Notes: a model not told the origin generated them from the letters alone. Shown: positions 1-12,489, numbered from the stretch's first letter. The stretch is DNA of 64,000 nucleotides from Dactylellina haptotyla (GCA_031310005.1 CM062387.1:248001-312000); one strand, 5' to 3'. Translations and numbers: made by a program.

Positions 1-30
1 AAGAGGTTTTGAAAAGCGTATAAAAAGGTT

Positions 31-44
31 TATATATATATATA
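31..44. repeat. Short (TA)n microsatellite
   Basis: Seven TA units in a row at the very left edge, in AT-rich DNA beyond the 3' end of the first gene. No function is inferred. Confidence 0.7.
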
Positions 45-223
45 CAAGAATATGTTACAATATCGTTGCCGATAAATTTTGATAGTTAAATCAACGGGAT
101 CTATAACTATTTACAATATTTGATCATTTTGATCGAGAGGGATGCCGGGATATGTCCAAGACCGAGCTTTCACAACCAATTTATTTGTGGTAGAAGCTTC
201 GTAACATCCGAGGTAAATATAAT

Positions 224-956
224 TTACCATTCCTGCTTTGGCAACCAACGGCGAGAGACGGGGGTGCGGAGATCTGGGTCGACTATACCATCTGTGTTAG
301 CTAAACCCTATAAACACCAAACAGTATGGCGGAAACTTACAGTCAAGGTATTCCTTTCCTTCCTTCTTGAGTCTCTGGCTGGTCTTGACGACATCTTGAT
401 AGCTGCCCATCAGGAGAACGATATTTTGCTTTTCCAAAGAGTTGGTGATTCCGGCCTTTCCGTTACGCATAACATACTCGAGATAAGCGGAAGCAATCTC
501 GGCGCTTCGTCTGTTGGTCTTCTCGTAGAGGAAGACGACATATTTCTTGTAGTGCACCTTTTGAAGCGCCTTTGGAAGAGTCTCGCGATTAGCCATGCGT
601 ATGGTCTGGGCGAATCCTTCGAGTTCCTGATCATCCCGAACGGTGACAGGGTAGCTGATCGCCTTGCCGATATGTTGAGCCTTGTACTCATCGGCGCTTC
701 GGAGATCGATAATAGCCCAGTCGTCAGGATGACCAACTGGGAAGTCCCAGTCGCGAGCGTACTTAGTCAACAGCTCTGTGGTAGTGACGAAGAAGTTGTC
801 GCTGCGGCCGTAGTGGTTGAAGACTTGGTTGAACTTGGCGATGGAGAAAGGGCTGACACCGGCTTCCTGCATACCTCCCTTGAATGGCTCAAGCTTGTCG
901 GCGAGAACGGTGACAGCCGTGGCCACGGAAAGAGCGATAAATTTGCTGAAGAGCAT
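224..956 (-). CDS. Secreted rhodanese/Cdc25-fold protein lacking the catalytic cysteine
   Basis: Two exons (956-341 and 282-224) joined over a 58-nt intron with GTAAGT donor, GCTAAC branch point and TATAG acceptor; product 224 aa. Residues 1-19 form a hydrophobic signal peptide followed by D20-K21. The rhodanese fold is recognised from the strand-loop DWAIIDLRSADEYKAQHIG (about 79-97) followed by an IxYP-type stretch. The active-site loop of Cdc25/Acr2-type rhodaneses is C-x5-R. Here the equivalent loop is Y144-EKTNR-R150, so the nucleophilic cysteine is replaced by tyrosine while the arginine is kept. I infer a catalytically silent, exported rhodanese domain, perhaps a binding protein. Reading through the intron would give a shorter odd tail; the spliced end (LRTPVSRRW...) is preferred because all splice signals are present. 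A TATATAA box lies about 140 nt upstream. Confidence 0.85.
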
Positions 957-2007
957 TTTGAGGATTTTCTAAAAGAATGAATTAACTTCTGTCTGTGAAA
1001 GAATGTGTAGCTCAAACGATTGAAGTGGAGATATCGAGATCCAATGTAGAATGATGATGATAAAGTTGGAACGAGGGGAACTCGAGCGATTCTTATATAC
1101 ATTATTCGAGGTAAGGAATGAGAGCAAAACTCAAGCCGAACTGAAATACCAAGATTGCATGAGATCCACACCAGCCCTGTATCGTCAACTATCAGTGGTG
1201 ACAATCGATTGCAGCGCCTCTGCCACTCTCTGATACGGCCACCCGCATAAAATGTGTTGTAACAAGCCCCTTAGCTGTGGCTCAAACGGGACGGTGTCGA
1301 TAGCAGCGACGGCGACAGACTCTCCGCATAGCTCCAAGGCACCGAGATCATCCGCTCGCTCATTTTAGCGGTATCGATTTCCTCGATATCTCAAAAGTTC
1401 CCGTAAGGCTACCGATCGGTGCATGCACGGTGCAGCCTTAGTCCAGACGAACAGCTGCTAGTCCAGAAATTTTGGAAACTCGCGAACAAAACTCAATTTC
1501 GCGGCGTAGCCAACGCCAAGCAGAATCTGGTTTCCGTATGTAGGAATTAAAACTTATTAGACCTTTGTTTCCTTCTAGAAAACGTTCGGTTCGTCGTGCC
1601 GCATGAATTCCGCGGTTCTGGAGATTATAATATGCGTATATGCGTCTATGCTATACCCAACACATATGCGCATGATGGGACTAATGCCGCCGCCTTCAAA
1701 CTTCATGCGGGGAACCACAACCGGTAACCGAGAAACCCGAAGAACCTGGGTTCGAAGGGAGATAATGTACTTGCCTATATCTGACTGGGTGACCATTATA
1801 CTACCTTTCAAAATTAGATAAAACTTTGGAAACCCGCCACATAAATGGGAACTTGAAGTTCTTGTTTTCATATTTCTTGGCAAGGAAGGTAGCACGTCTA
1901 CACATGGAAAATTGGACCATTCCGCTTGGACGCCAGGACTTCGTATATCGGATTTTAAGACGCTAAACTCAGCTAAAATACATTTTCAAGGAATCTAGAA
2001 ACACGAA
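957..2007. other. Intergenic: promoter of the rhodanese-like gene, then no gene seen
   Basis: The first 200 nt hold the minus-strand promoter of the rhodanese-like gene, with a TATA box at 1093-1099. The remainder up to the esterase stop codon has only short ORFs without family resemblance or splice-consistent extension. Confidence 0.6.
1093..1099 (-). promoter_or_regulatory. TATA box of the rhodanese-like gene
   Basis: On the minus strand this reads TATATAA, about 140 nt before the start codon at 956. It lies just inside a CTCGAG/CTCGAA-flanked segment. Confidence 0.5.
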
Positions 2008-3863
2008 TCATATACCATTCTGCAAGAAGTTTTTGATAATATAACCCATACCCTCCTTCCGATAATCGTCTGTCTCCATATAAGTGGAATGGGGCGCAAT
2101 ATCGAACACAATCTGGCTCTTACCATTTCCATCCTTATATTTGAGCCAGTTAACATCATCCTTGTTAATTCCGCGGCCGACACTAGGATCACCATTTACG
2201 AAGAAGCGGATCCAGCTCTTGCTCATATAGTCAGCTAGCTTCCTGTACTCCGCAGCATTCGGTCCGCCTAATGGGTCTTTGCTTTCTCCGTCCCATGTTA
2301 CAGGCGAGTTGTATCCCTCGGCGTACAGGTTATAGAACACGAAAGCTACCTCGGAGAAGTGAGGAGAACGTAGCCATGGTGCAAACCCATTCGGGGCCGT
2401 CCGAAATCTGTACGACCAGACAGGGACATCCTGTGCAGATAAAACCTCCGCGACATGGCGTCTTCCAGCTATAAACATGAGATCACCATTGATAGCTGCA
2501 ACTCTGTGGTATGCCTTCCCATATTTCTTGGTGCCGTCATCGGGATGCGTGAAATTCTCTGCAGGTGGGATAGAAACGGTATCATCATAGAATTCTAGGA
2601 GACGATCAATAGTCTTGTTTGTGAATTTGGTTGTCGTTGCTATCGTATAATATCGAATTAGTCGACTAGTCCGAGCCTAAGAATTTGAATAAAATGTCTT
2701 ACTGAGCCAATTCTTGATTTGTTGCTCGTCATCAAAGCCAAATTGACTAAACGAAGCCCCTTCATCACTTGTACTTCCAACTATCGTTGGAACCTTCACG
2801 TATCTTCCAGAAAGAAGAGCTTGGCTCCCCAGACTCGTTATGAATTCACCGTCAAGAACAGGCTGGAATTCCATCGCGCTGGTAGTATTGAGTGCCTTGT
2901 TAAGCAGTTCCACATCCACTGCTCGCAAGCATTGTAAGCTATCAGAAGCTTCTGCGCAGCCTGTAGCTTCTATAACAGCATCATAGTTCTTTTGATTGGT
3001 ATCCGGAAATGGGAAAGGTCTATACATAACAGGGCTACCGCTCTGCATTATAGCACCCCTAAAGAGGCCATCATCACGACCATTATAAGCGATTTGCTGG
3101 AAACCTACAGAGAAAGCACCTGCAGACTCTCCGAATATAGTCACTTTCTCGGGATCACCTCCAAAAGCCGCTATATTCTCTTGAATCCAGTGGAGCGCGG
3201 TACGCTGATCTCTCAGTCCAAGATTCAAGTTTTTAGTACCGGCGACCTGACGTCCGCTCAGGAAGCCCCAGCCTGCAAGTCTATAGTTAATTGCCATGCC
3301 AATAATAGGTGTGCCCATCTTAACAGACTGGTCTACCATAAAGGTAAGATTGTACCGTCGGTTATTGGCACTGCCATCAACGAACCCTCCACCGTGAATC
3401 CAAACAGCGACCGGCAGCTTTCCGTATGACCTTGGTGAAATGTCAGCGGGGCGGATGATGTTGAGTGTTAAGCAATCCTCGGAAACGCTGTAGCCAATAT
3501 TATCCCCCTAATCACCGGAGGTATTAGATAACCCTCTAAGATATTGAGCTGGCTAAAGCGACGACCTACCCCATATGCATAACAAAATGGCCCATACTCC
3601 TTCGCGTGAAAGTCCCGCTTGACTCTAATGTGCTGCGCGGGCCTAAATCGAAGGTTTCCAACAGGTGCTTGAGCATACGGTATACTCAGGAAATAGTCCT
3701 GATTCCATACGTCGTTATGCACACCGTACACGGTTCCATTCGCAATCTTCACCTTCGGACCTTGGTTTATAGCGTTTAGTGGTGTCGCCGAGACTGTCGT
3801 GCTTATTTGTAAAGCGGAAAACACCGCAAGCGATGATATCGCTTGCACGATGAAGTTCTTCAT
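2008..3863 (-). CDS. Secreted type-B carboxylesterase/lipase (alpha/beta-hydrolase)
   Basis: Three exons (3863-3570, 3507-2703, 2639-2008; introns 62 and 63 nt) give 576 aa, normal for fungal extracellular type-B carboxylesterases. Residues 1-26 are a signal peptide ending in an A-rich cut site. Family landmarks are in order: the early strand YAQAPVGNLRFRPA (about 63-76), SEDCLTLN (107-114), the oxyanion-hole HGGG (136-139), and the nucleophile elbow FGESAG with Ser226. The acidic residue is Glu347 in STSDEG and the catalytic histidine is about residue 460 in RSPHFSE. The triad is therefore complete and the enzyme should be active. Such enzymes hydrolyse carboxylic esters outside the cell; the substrate cannot be read from sequence. 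An AT-rich TATTTAAATA box is about 105 nt upstream. Potential N-glycosylation sites (NLT, NTT, NFT, NKT) fit secretion. Confidence 0.93.
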
Positions 3864-3967
3864 CTTGTTCCGGAATAGGAAGGTATGATCCCAGAATAAG
3901 CGGTGATAGTAAATACCTGAGGCTGGCGGAGGTCGTGAGAGTGAACATGGAACGGAGAAGTCCAATG

Positions 3968-3977
3968 TATTTAAATA
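3968..3977 (-). promoter_or_regulatory. TATA-like element of the carboxylesterase gene
   Basis: A palindromic TATTTAAATA lies 105 nt upstream of the start codon at 3863, the usual distance in these genes. Confidence 0.4.
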
Positions 3978-4019
3978 AATATTCGAGATATCAGCTGGTT
4001 CCCTACCTCGGCCCATTTT

Positions 4020-5171
4020 CTCTGTGTCGGAATGGAGTCGGGGTTCAGCCTTGTGTGAGCATATGGTGCTTGCGATAGCCTTTCACAGGCACGAACATCA
4101 ACTAAACCATTGCAAAATATCCTGAATCAAGTAAATTCTTGATATTGTTTCGCAAAAAGCCGTTCTTCACATTCTCTTCACGCGCGAAGAACCGAGATTA
4201 AGTTTCTCGTTTCTTCGAAATAGGCCAATTATCGACCAGTTTCGGCTGCAATCCGCCCAATGGAGAAGGTGAGGCTCAAGGGGTGGATTTATTTCCGCAC
4301 CGTCGCGCCCATTGTCTGCCAATCTCAGGTCTCATTTTCCACAGATTCTAGAAACCTAGTGGTTATTACGCCTAGCATTTATTGACATTCTAAGATAAGT
4401 ATAGCTCCTTCATTGATGTACGCTCATTTTGGTGTTGGGGAAGAAAATTACGTGTTAAGGCGGGTCGGCATCACTAATTGTTTGTATGGGCATCTGAATA
4501 TTCCCTAAGATCGAAATCATTTGTAGTTAATCCTAGGATTTTTCCTGGAGTATGAAAAGTCTATGGTATCCAACTGAAAGGTAGGATCCTTCAAACCCCG
4601 TAGTCTGAGATTCCTAGTATGGAAATTTTCAGGGTAACAATTCCCAAACAATACTGTCGCAATGAATAATATATTAGGATCTTTGAATATTAGCTAACTT
4701 AAAAGGTAAGAATAGATTTCACATAAATATTTAATATTATAGACGAAGACGTCGCCGGTGTTAATTTCGAGTAGGGCATGAATGTGATAGATACTATATT
4801 AGCTATGCCGGCATTGGCTTTGCAGTCCAAGGAGGCAGTAAAGTCTCATGAGGCAATTATCTATTCCTTTTTTGAGTGCCATTTAAAGTTATGAACATAA
4901 ATATAAAGATTTGGTTGTAAAAACTATTCTCGTTTACAGGTAAGAAAGGCGTTCAAATATGTCTCCTTTGACAGCGAGTTGGCCGACGGTGTAGTTCCCC
5001 CAAATTGAGAACTAGAGGGCTTGGAAACTTTCGAAGGGCCATCAATTGGCGGCCATTGCGAGGTACTTGAACCTCATTGAGGCCATAGTCTACCCCACTT
5101 TATGCCATTGGATTCCGCTTGGTATTGCCGATAGGAAGTATGAGTTCTAGGATGCAAAGATTGAAGCTAGT
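4020..5171. other. Intergenic, no gene seen
   Basis: AT-rich stretch of about 1.1 kb between the esterase promoter and the 3' end of the GPI-type gene. No ORF of useful length, no tRNA-like B box and no repeat was noticed. Confidence 0.55.
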
Positions 5172-5957
5172 TTAGGAAACCACCAAGGCAGCGAGTAATC
5201 CGATAACTACGGATCCGCTAAAAGCGAGAGTGGCGGCTCCAGAGCTAAACGTCGGGGCTGGAATTCCAGTCTGGGTACTTGTAGGGCGCCCGGTGAATGT
5301 ATCCACCGGGGCCGAGAGGGTACCATTGACAACGATATTGTTTGGTTCACAATAAAAGCAGTCAACAGCAGCTCCACTAGTATCAACGGTCACCTTGTTC
5401 TCATAGCAAGTTGGAGGACCACCAGGTGTCCCACATACATAGTGGCAACATGGGTTGTCAACCTCTGGGCACCCGGATTCAAGGCTCAAAGGCTGAGGCT
5501 GGATGACAGATGGCGGACAAGTTGAAGCAACTTGACCCGTCGTGGTGGCGGTCTCAATCGACGTGGGGCGTCCGGTGAACGTGTCGACAGGAACTGAAAT
5601 GGAGCCACTGACGATAACATTGTTCGGCTCGCAATAGAAACAATTAACGGCCGATCCACTAGCATCGACTTCTACTTTATTCTCGTAACATGTTGGCGCA
5701 CCGCCGCTTGTACCGCAGACGTAATGACAGCATGGGTTGTCGACTTCCGGGCAGCCAGACTCGAGGCTCAACGGCGCAGGTACAATGACAGATGGCGCGC
5801 AAGTCGATGTTGTACTTGGAGAACTGGTTGATTCCGTCTGTGCCAAAGCGCGGGCTGCCAGAACACTATCAATACTGAATATCAGCAAAAATTGAAGAGG
5901 TTGTTCAAATTCGAGTTATTTCTACCTGAAGATACTGAGTTGAGCAAAGCGCTTCAT
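5172..5957 (-). CDS. Small secreted GPI-type protein with duplicated 8-cysteine domain
   Basis: Two exons: a 32-nt first exon (5957-5926) and 5874-5172, joined over a 51-nt intron (GTAGAA...GCTGAT...CAG). The product has 244 aa. The N-terminus MKRFAQLSIFSIDSVLAARA works as a signal peptide only when the mini-exon is included, which decides the start. Two copies of a domain follow, with cysteines at 36, 52, 59, 60, 64, 73, 89, 92 and at 130, 146, 153, 154, 158, 167, 183, 186. The period is exactly 94 residues with identical spacing, and both copies contain SLESGCPEVDNPCCHYVCGT and DTFTGRPTS. The C-terminus (SGAATLAFSGSVVIGLLAALVVS region, split here by the limit) is a hydrophobic tail preceded by small residues, as for GPI attachment. 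I do not recognise the family. I infer a cell-wall or membrane surface protein; an effector role is possible but unproven. Confidence 0.8.
5215..5780. repeat. Tandem duplication inside the GPI-type gene, period about 282 nt
   Basis: The two cysteine domains of the gene are direct repeats 282 nt apart. They are highly similar at the protein level and have no length change between cysteines. Limits are approximate and set by the conserved block from the first cysteine to DTFTGRPTS. Confidence 0.7.
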
Positions 5958-7399
5958 TCTGATAGCACCTCTTTAGAGAAGTTATAAAGTTCAAAAAATA
6001 CACTATTACAAGGATTTTATTAAAAGATGAAGACGAATGATTGTCAAAGGGAAAATTAAAAAACACCGAGAACGGAATTCGATAGGAAATTAGTGAGATA
6101 TGGCAACAACAAGCAGGCCAAATATATATCGCTCACTGAGTATGAGAACTTTCTTATGCCACTTAAATTCTGTAGGAAATCAGTCATAACTGCGCCATCC
6201 ATTAGAACTATCCTAAATATAGCTAGCTTGCTATACTGTCCGTCTGGAATTTTGTTCTTGCGACGAAGAACTAGACTCAGAAGAAGCGTTGCTTGGCGTC
6301 GCGGATCGCAACATTTTATTGGAGCGGTTGTCGGATGAACTGCCCGATTGCAACTACAGTGCCTCATTAAGCACAAGTATTTCACGTCACTGACTAAACT
6401 ATAGGTTAACTATGGTTGACTTGGTATTGATCTGTACATAGAAACCTGTTTGTTAGTACTCAGCTGCGGAGACTGAAGATTTTCCTACCTTTCATCGATC
6501 GCAATTTGGACTAGTACCTGTATATATGGTAGTAAACGAGAAACTTCCCTGTTAGAAACCGACGTCAGTTATTAGGCACCTAGAATAACGTTGCTAAAGG
6601 CTAGAATCGCGTAGCATTTTGGCGCAATGGGAAAGGTCGCGCAAGGCAAAATTTTTATGTGCCGAGACAACAAGGCCAAGTCAATACAAGCTTATAGCTA
6701 TCGATGCGCATCGATGCATCTGGCACTGAGAAGAATATTTGGTCTGAAACTTGATTTTTGGACCAACATTTTATATCCGGCGGGCGCATTTGCAAGCGCA
6801 TATCGATCGTGGAGCAAACAAGCATGTTAGCCTCGATAACAGGCGCTGGCTACTAGGCAAGCATGTCCCGGCATTGAACCCGAGGAATGCATGCAGTCTT
6901 GTACCTATACCAGTTAACACATGCAAATTCGGGTGTAGCGTTGGGTACCAGTATCAATCACAACACATAGAACGAGGAGATTGCGAATTAAATGATCAGT
7001 ATCTTAAGAGATGAAAGTTTGAGTGAATCATCTTCTCGATCCGCGTGAAATTTTTCATCGATTTTCCTACCCCAGAGGTTCCCGAGCCAAAAATCTGGAC
7101 TTTTGCGTATCGGCAGGCACAGTCTTCAACCAGCTTGAATGTAACTAATGCTTGCAGCCTACTCGGCCGTGTTGTGATTCACTAGTGTATACTTAGGTAT
7201 TGTAAATCAGGACCCGTGTGGGTTACAACAGAACGCAAAGCCATGCTGATCAAACAAATTCTGAAGATGAATATTTGGTGACGTTTGAGAGCCTGTAAGT
7301 TGCATGTTTAGCTCCCGAGATTTACACACATACACAGATCTCAATCTTGGAATGGTCTCCCAGATTTGATCTTGGCTCAGAAATAAACCTGCTTATTCG

Positions 7400-7444
<45 letters not shown>

Positions 7445-10400
7445 AACAAACGAGACCGAGATGTTTGTAAGCTTCAAATCTTCGGTTGCTTGCTGGGTAA
7501 ATTCCAAGATGCCGTTGATGTCCCGTGTTGCGTCACGCCTAAAGTCCTAGTATTAAGTAATTTACCACTTCGATTATACGACTTTCTTCGGGCCTCAAGC
7601 ATGAGAATATCGTTCGTGGCGGGTCATCGAGGATGGTGATGGTAAAAATATACAGTCCGAGCATATAATGGTTAATAATAACGAGCCGCTCTTGCATGTA
7701 TTATCGCGAAAACTGGAGGTTCGTGTTGAGGTATTGATATTTTACATTCTGCCTGATCGTGAATACCAGATCCCGCGCGTGCTCAATGTTCAAGAGGAAA
7801 CCTGGGGTATAGTCGAGAAATTGATATCAATTGCCCTGATTCAGTCGGTCGATGAAGCGCCATCCGGCTAATACGCCGAGACTTCGGACATCCAGATTGG
7901 TACCTGTGCTGCACGCGGGCTGCAAGAACGGTTCGTGCTGGCATCTACACACAGACTCTGCGACGTTCAGAACGCTACATCGGTTAAGCTTAAATACTTG
8001 CCTTCCCGTTGTTCGATAATTTCAGGAACAAGGCATTTCGAGGACGGCACACGCGCACACGCGGTCTGAGCTTTCTTGACTCGCCAATTCAGAGTTTAAA
8101 AATAGTGTTCTTGAGAGTTGATCGGACGTGCAGCCTCGCTTTCAAAGCCGGATGAGTTTCAAGTTCTGTGGGATTCGAGCTACCGCGAAGAAGACCAGAG
8201 CTTTGCAGCTGGAGGCGGGGCATGAGGGAATCTGAACGGACTGCTGTACTTCTCCTACCATTGAAGTACTTGAGTACATGTAGATGTAAAAATGTACCTT
8301 AACTTGTAGCTGTAATTTATCCGGTGTTTGCTCGCGAGCGCTCGCTATCGACACCAAATGTGGATTTGGAGGCACATGGTCATTTCCCAAGCCCACTGCA
8401 GTTGTGGCTCGGAAGAGTTTATCCGGCGAAGCACAAATTAATAATGAGAATGTACATTAATGTTAATAGATACACCAGATATCAAAAACGTCACTCGAGC
8501 TTCAAAGACAAGATTCAAGTGTGTACCCCTGAAGCTGCAAAGCTGGAGAAGTTCGCACGGCCACAGAGTCTCCGCATTCTCCACAATATCTCGTTGGTCG
8601 GCTTAGCTAGCTCTGTGGTGAAACAGTACTCGTCCCCACAACACACGGACGCCCGCCGAAGTTACTCCAGAAAGACCCACCGTCACATTAAAAGTTGGTC
8701 AATCGCAGGCAGGCGACTGTCGCAGCCCTTCTAGAAGACCCGGGAGAAGGAAGAATACAAAGATGAGGAGCTGCTGCATCCGTCCGATGGTAAAATTGCT
8801 GCATGCCATGGTTGGTAATACGCAGATGGTGCTGCTGAAATACGAACCTCATCATGCTGCATTCGCTGGTTGGTGGGGACGAACGAGAGAAGTGTCGCCA
8901 AAACCTTCCAATGCAAAGTGCTGGTGTCGTGAAATTCCAAAACACCGCTGCGAGAGCTGAGACCTACAGTCGGCGGATCACGAAAGTAATCAATCAAGGT
9001 CTTGGTAAGCTTTCTCATCATCTCGACTCGCTTGCCTTAGAAAACACCATTTAAAATTTAATTACCAGAAATATGTAGACCGTTGTCGTGCAAGTACCGC
9101 TGTCTCGATAGCCGTATTAAAAGACCCTGCATCCTAACAGAAGATCAGTTCTCAAAGGGAACCCTTTGGCGATTTTGGAAAAAACCCGGACTTCTCTGGT
9201 GGTGTGAGGCCTATATCGCTGTCCACAATAAAGATGTGTCAAAGAAATCAGGGCGGGTGGCCTTGGCCGCTGATTTGCTGGAGCTCCCCACGTGAGAGGC
9301 TCGACTCGACTATCGCTCGATTCCCCTCGCCTTTGAGCGAAATTGGTGATCGAGCGAGAAAAGAGCAGGGAGTGAGACCGGTCCTGTCAGAAGAATCTTT
9401 TACCGAATACGAATATCCTTGTTGACTATCGTGCACGGATGGCAAGCGAGCACACTGTAAACCGTTGATTCGCCCGTCCGCATGGCAAAGATCTTATCCT
9501 GGCCTGCACGCTTGGACGGTTTAGTATTAGTCGCAACGCTAGTGCTCCTGCTTGCCATCCTGCTGGGTTTCTAAGCTGTTTTTCAGTTGTGTCAACCAAC
9601 ATTCGATACCAAGAAGACGACTCCATCAAATGGGGGCTGACCTGACCTCCAGATTTTTATTTACCCGGGATGGTGGCTCCGCACTTTATCCAGTGAGCCG
9701 TTCGTCCACAAATTCGCAGTTGACCAGATGAAGCCTCCAAGGAATACGAGCGGGGATGAGCCTGCAGGCCTTTTCCCTTTCGCTCTACTGCTGCAGGTTA
9801 AGGGATCAGTTTTCTTCCCAAGTTTTCCTCGCTCGCTCAAAAACACCGTTGACCCAGTAAACTGTTTTTATTCAGCCCACGATAGATTGAATATCCCTTG
9901 CCATTATCCCCTTTTGCCAGAAGAGGACCATCGAACTGCGATATTCTAAAGATTACGCCAGAAGCTTTGACTCGACCGCTTTCTCTTTCGTTTAACATCA
10001 CGAGAGAAAAAAGGCAGGAAAATAGAAATATATAAAAAATATCGGGTCCGTGGTTGGAATCAACTGTGTTGAGGGCCTAAAACTTCGCTTCCGTCTATTG
10101 AAGGAAGGCAGCCGCCAAATACACGAGCTTATCCCCTTCGACGACTGGGGCATTTATCAAATATCGAACGAGGGTCAAAAATAGGATAGATAACAACCGC
10201 CTAAGTATAAGGAGCAGAACATCGCGAATAAAGATTTGGGTATTGGTGGAGGACGTTCGGGGTGACAAAAAAATCTTACACGTCTATTCGCTCTGTTACG
10301 ACGCCATCATATCGCAAAAGCGCCGTATCGCATCCGTATTCGATGCCTGGCTTCACCGACTCCCGACCAGGCATTCCCGTCTGCTAAGACATATTCTTCC

Positions 10401-10461
10401 TTTTTTACTATCACCTATTCTAATATTTCCTGGAATCTCGACATATTTTATATAATTCACA
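5958..10461. other. 4.5-kb gene-poor stretch
   Basis: No ORF here combines an ATG, useful length and family resemblance. The longest candidates (for example 8324-8734) look random. It holds a GA microsatellite and, at its right end, the AT-rich and CT-rich leader of the sugar transporter. Decayed repeats cannot be excluded by eye. Confidence 0.5.
7402..7438. repeat. (AG)n microsatellite, about 18 units
   Basis: Uninterrupted AG dinucleotide run in intergenic DNA. Its strand-swapped reading produces a spurious poly-Ser/Leu ORF. Confidence 0.95.
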
Positions 10462-12489
10462 ATGACGATACCTTCTAACACTCCGTCCAATGGGGACAGT
10501 CCCTTATCGACAATGCTAAACCCGACACCTCCACCCCAACTCCAAACACAACATTCGAATGGTAATGGCCACTTATCGCCTGGGCAATCGCCCACCGAAG
10601 TCTTTTACGATGCGACGAAGGTCTTCACTGGCTCGGACGCAGCCGACAAATGGGAAGACGTGCCGTTCCAACAGGTTAATCTGGTCACCGCTTTGAACGA
10701 ATGCAAGCCGAATCCGTGGACAAAATCCATGTTTAAACTTTATGTTTACATGCTCGTCGCATGTTTAAATTCTGCGATCAACGGTTACGATGGCAGTTTG
10801 ATGGGCGGGATCAATGCTATGACACAATATCACCAGTACGTTGATATCTAAAGACAGGGTTGGTTTGAAATTATATTTACTAATATCTTTCTCGATAGAT
10901 ATTTCAAAGTAGAACCGGATGGGCATGTTGCTGGATTAATATTCGCGACATATACTCTCGGTAATGTTATTGGATCATTCTTTTCAGGGCCTTGTTCTGA
11001 TAAGTTTGGTCGACGGTGGGGGATGTTTATCGGAGCGTAAGTCATTTCCCTACAGTATTATAACAAACGGGACGCTAACACAGGGGGCCACCATAGATCT
11101 ATAATTCTTCTTGGTGCTGGCGTTCAAGCCAGTTCAACGAGCCGTGCCATGTTTATCGGTGGCCGTTTCGTGCTTGGTTTTGGTGTAGCAACCTGTCAGA
11201 CCGCTGGTCCTTCGTATGCGGCTGAGATTGCGCATCCGGCCTGGAGAGGTACTCTCACCGGTATCTATAACGGATTTTTCTATCTCGGAGCTATTCCGGC
11301 TTTCTGGACTCTATATGGAACCCAGGGTAAGTCCTGCATGTCCTATTTCATAGAAGTTTTAGTATCATTAACGTTGTACGTTTAGTTATCCCGGGAAGCG
11401 CATCGTGGCGTATTCCGATCTGGCTTCAATCCGTTGCATCAGGCGGTGTCCTCTTCGGTTGTCTTTTCTGCCCAGAAACCCCACGCTGGTTGTTCGCCAA
11501 CGGTCGCCAGTCCGAAGCACGCTCCGTGCTCGCCAAGTACCACGGTGAAGGGGACCGCGATTCGCCCGTCGTGATTCTTGAGATGTACGAAATGATGGAA
11601 GAGATCGAGATGTCTGGTGCAGATAAACGGTGGTGGGACTATAGAGACTTGTTCACGACAAAGAATGCATGGTGGAGAATGGCTTGCGTCCTCGGTATGG
11701 GCATCTTCGGACAATGGTCCGGCAACGCAGCGCTTTCCTACTTTATGCCAATTCTCCTGAAGCAACTTGGAATCACGTCGGAACGTACCCAGCTGCTATG
11801 TTCTGCGATCTGGGCAATGGCTAACTGGGTGGCGGCCATGGTTGGGGCGCGTTTCACCGATCGCATCGGTCGCCGCAAGCTTTTGCTCACCGTCACCTCC
11901 TCCTTCGTCTTCTGGTGGACCATCATTATCATTCTTCACAACTTCCGATCCCAATCCGAACCTAACTCCGAACGACACAAGATCTTCAGTATCGCCGCAA
12001 TCGCATTCATGTACATCTTTGGTGTCACGTATTCATTCGGTTACACTCCGCTGCAGGTCCTTTATCCCGTCGAGTGTTTGCAATACGAGACCAGAGCGAA
12101 GGGTATGGCGATGTACAACTTGAGTGTGAATCTCAGCTTGCTACTGAGTATGTACACCACACCGGTGGCGCTGGAGAAGATTGGGTTTAAACTGTTCTAT
12201 CTCTACATCGGATGGGACGTTCTTGAAGTTCTCTTCATCTATACCTTGTGAGTCCCTTGCCCGATCCGCTACCTTTGTCGAAGACTCATCTACTAACTGT
12301 TGTTTTCTCCCTAGCTTCGTTGAAACTAAGGAACTCACATTGGAGGAAATCAACGAGATCTTCGAGGCTCCAAATCCCAAGAAGAAGAGTTTGGAACCGC
12401 GTATCGTCATCCAGAATCCCAATTTTGAGGATATCAACTGGCAAGACTTAAAAGATGAACAAAATGCGAGGTATACGATGAGCCCGTGA
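10462..12489 (+). CDS. MFS sugar transporter, lactose-permease/hexose type
   Basis: Five exons: 10462-10835, 10899-11036, 11097-11326, 11386-12247, 12315-12489. All introns are 59-67 nt with GTNNGT-type donors and TAG acceptors; product 592 aa. An approximately 95-residue hydrophilic N-terminus precedes the first membrane segment (LYVYMLVACLNSAINGYDGS). Sugar-porter marks follow: DKFGRRWGM in the loop after TM2, GRFVLGFGVATCQTAGPSY with the next helix, PETPRWL before the central loop, and TDRIGRRKLL in the second half, then further TM helices and an ETKELTLEEINEIF tail typical of fungal sugar porters. Such proteins are proton-coupled or facilitative importers in the plasma membrane. The N-terminal motif is closest in my memory to fungal LAC12-like lactose permease relatives, but the sugar cannot be assigned. 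No glycoside hydrolase neighbours it. Confidence 0.93.

Noticed and set aside
120-980. 286-codon plus-strand ORF over the rhodanese-like gene
   Set aside because: It is the shadow of the minus-strand gene, which has a signal peptide, a domain and a clean intron.
1700-1760. tRNA-like GGGTTCGAAGGG
   Set aside because: T-arm stem does not pair and no cloverleaf could be drawn.
6840-6900. tRNA-like B-box resemblance (GGGTTCAATGC on the minus strand)
   Set aside because: No pairing T-stem and no A box or acceptor stem at the right distance.
8331-8346. GCGAGCGCTCGC palindrome
   Set aside because: An isolated short palindrome not near a recognised gene start.
8324-8734. 136-codon ORF in the gene-poor stretch
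   Set aside because: Random-looking composition and competing ORFs on the other strand.
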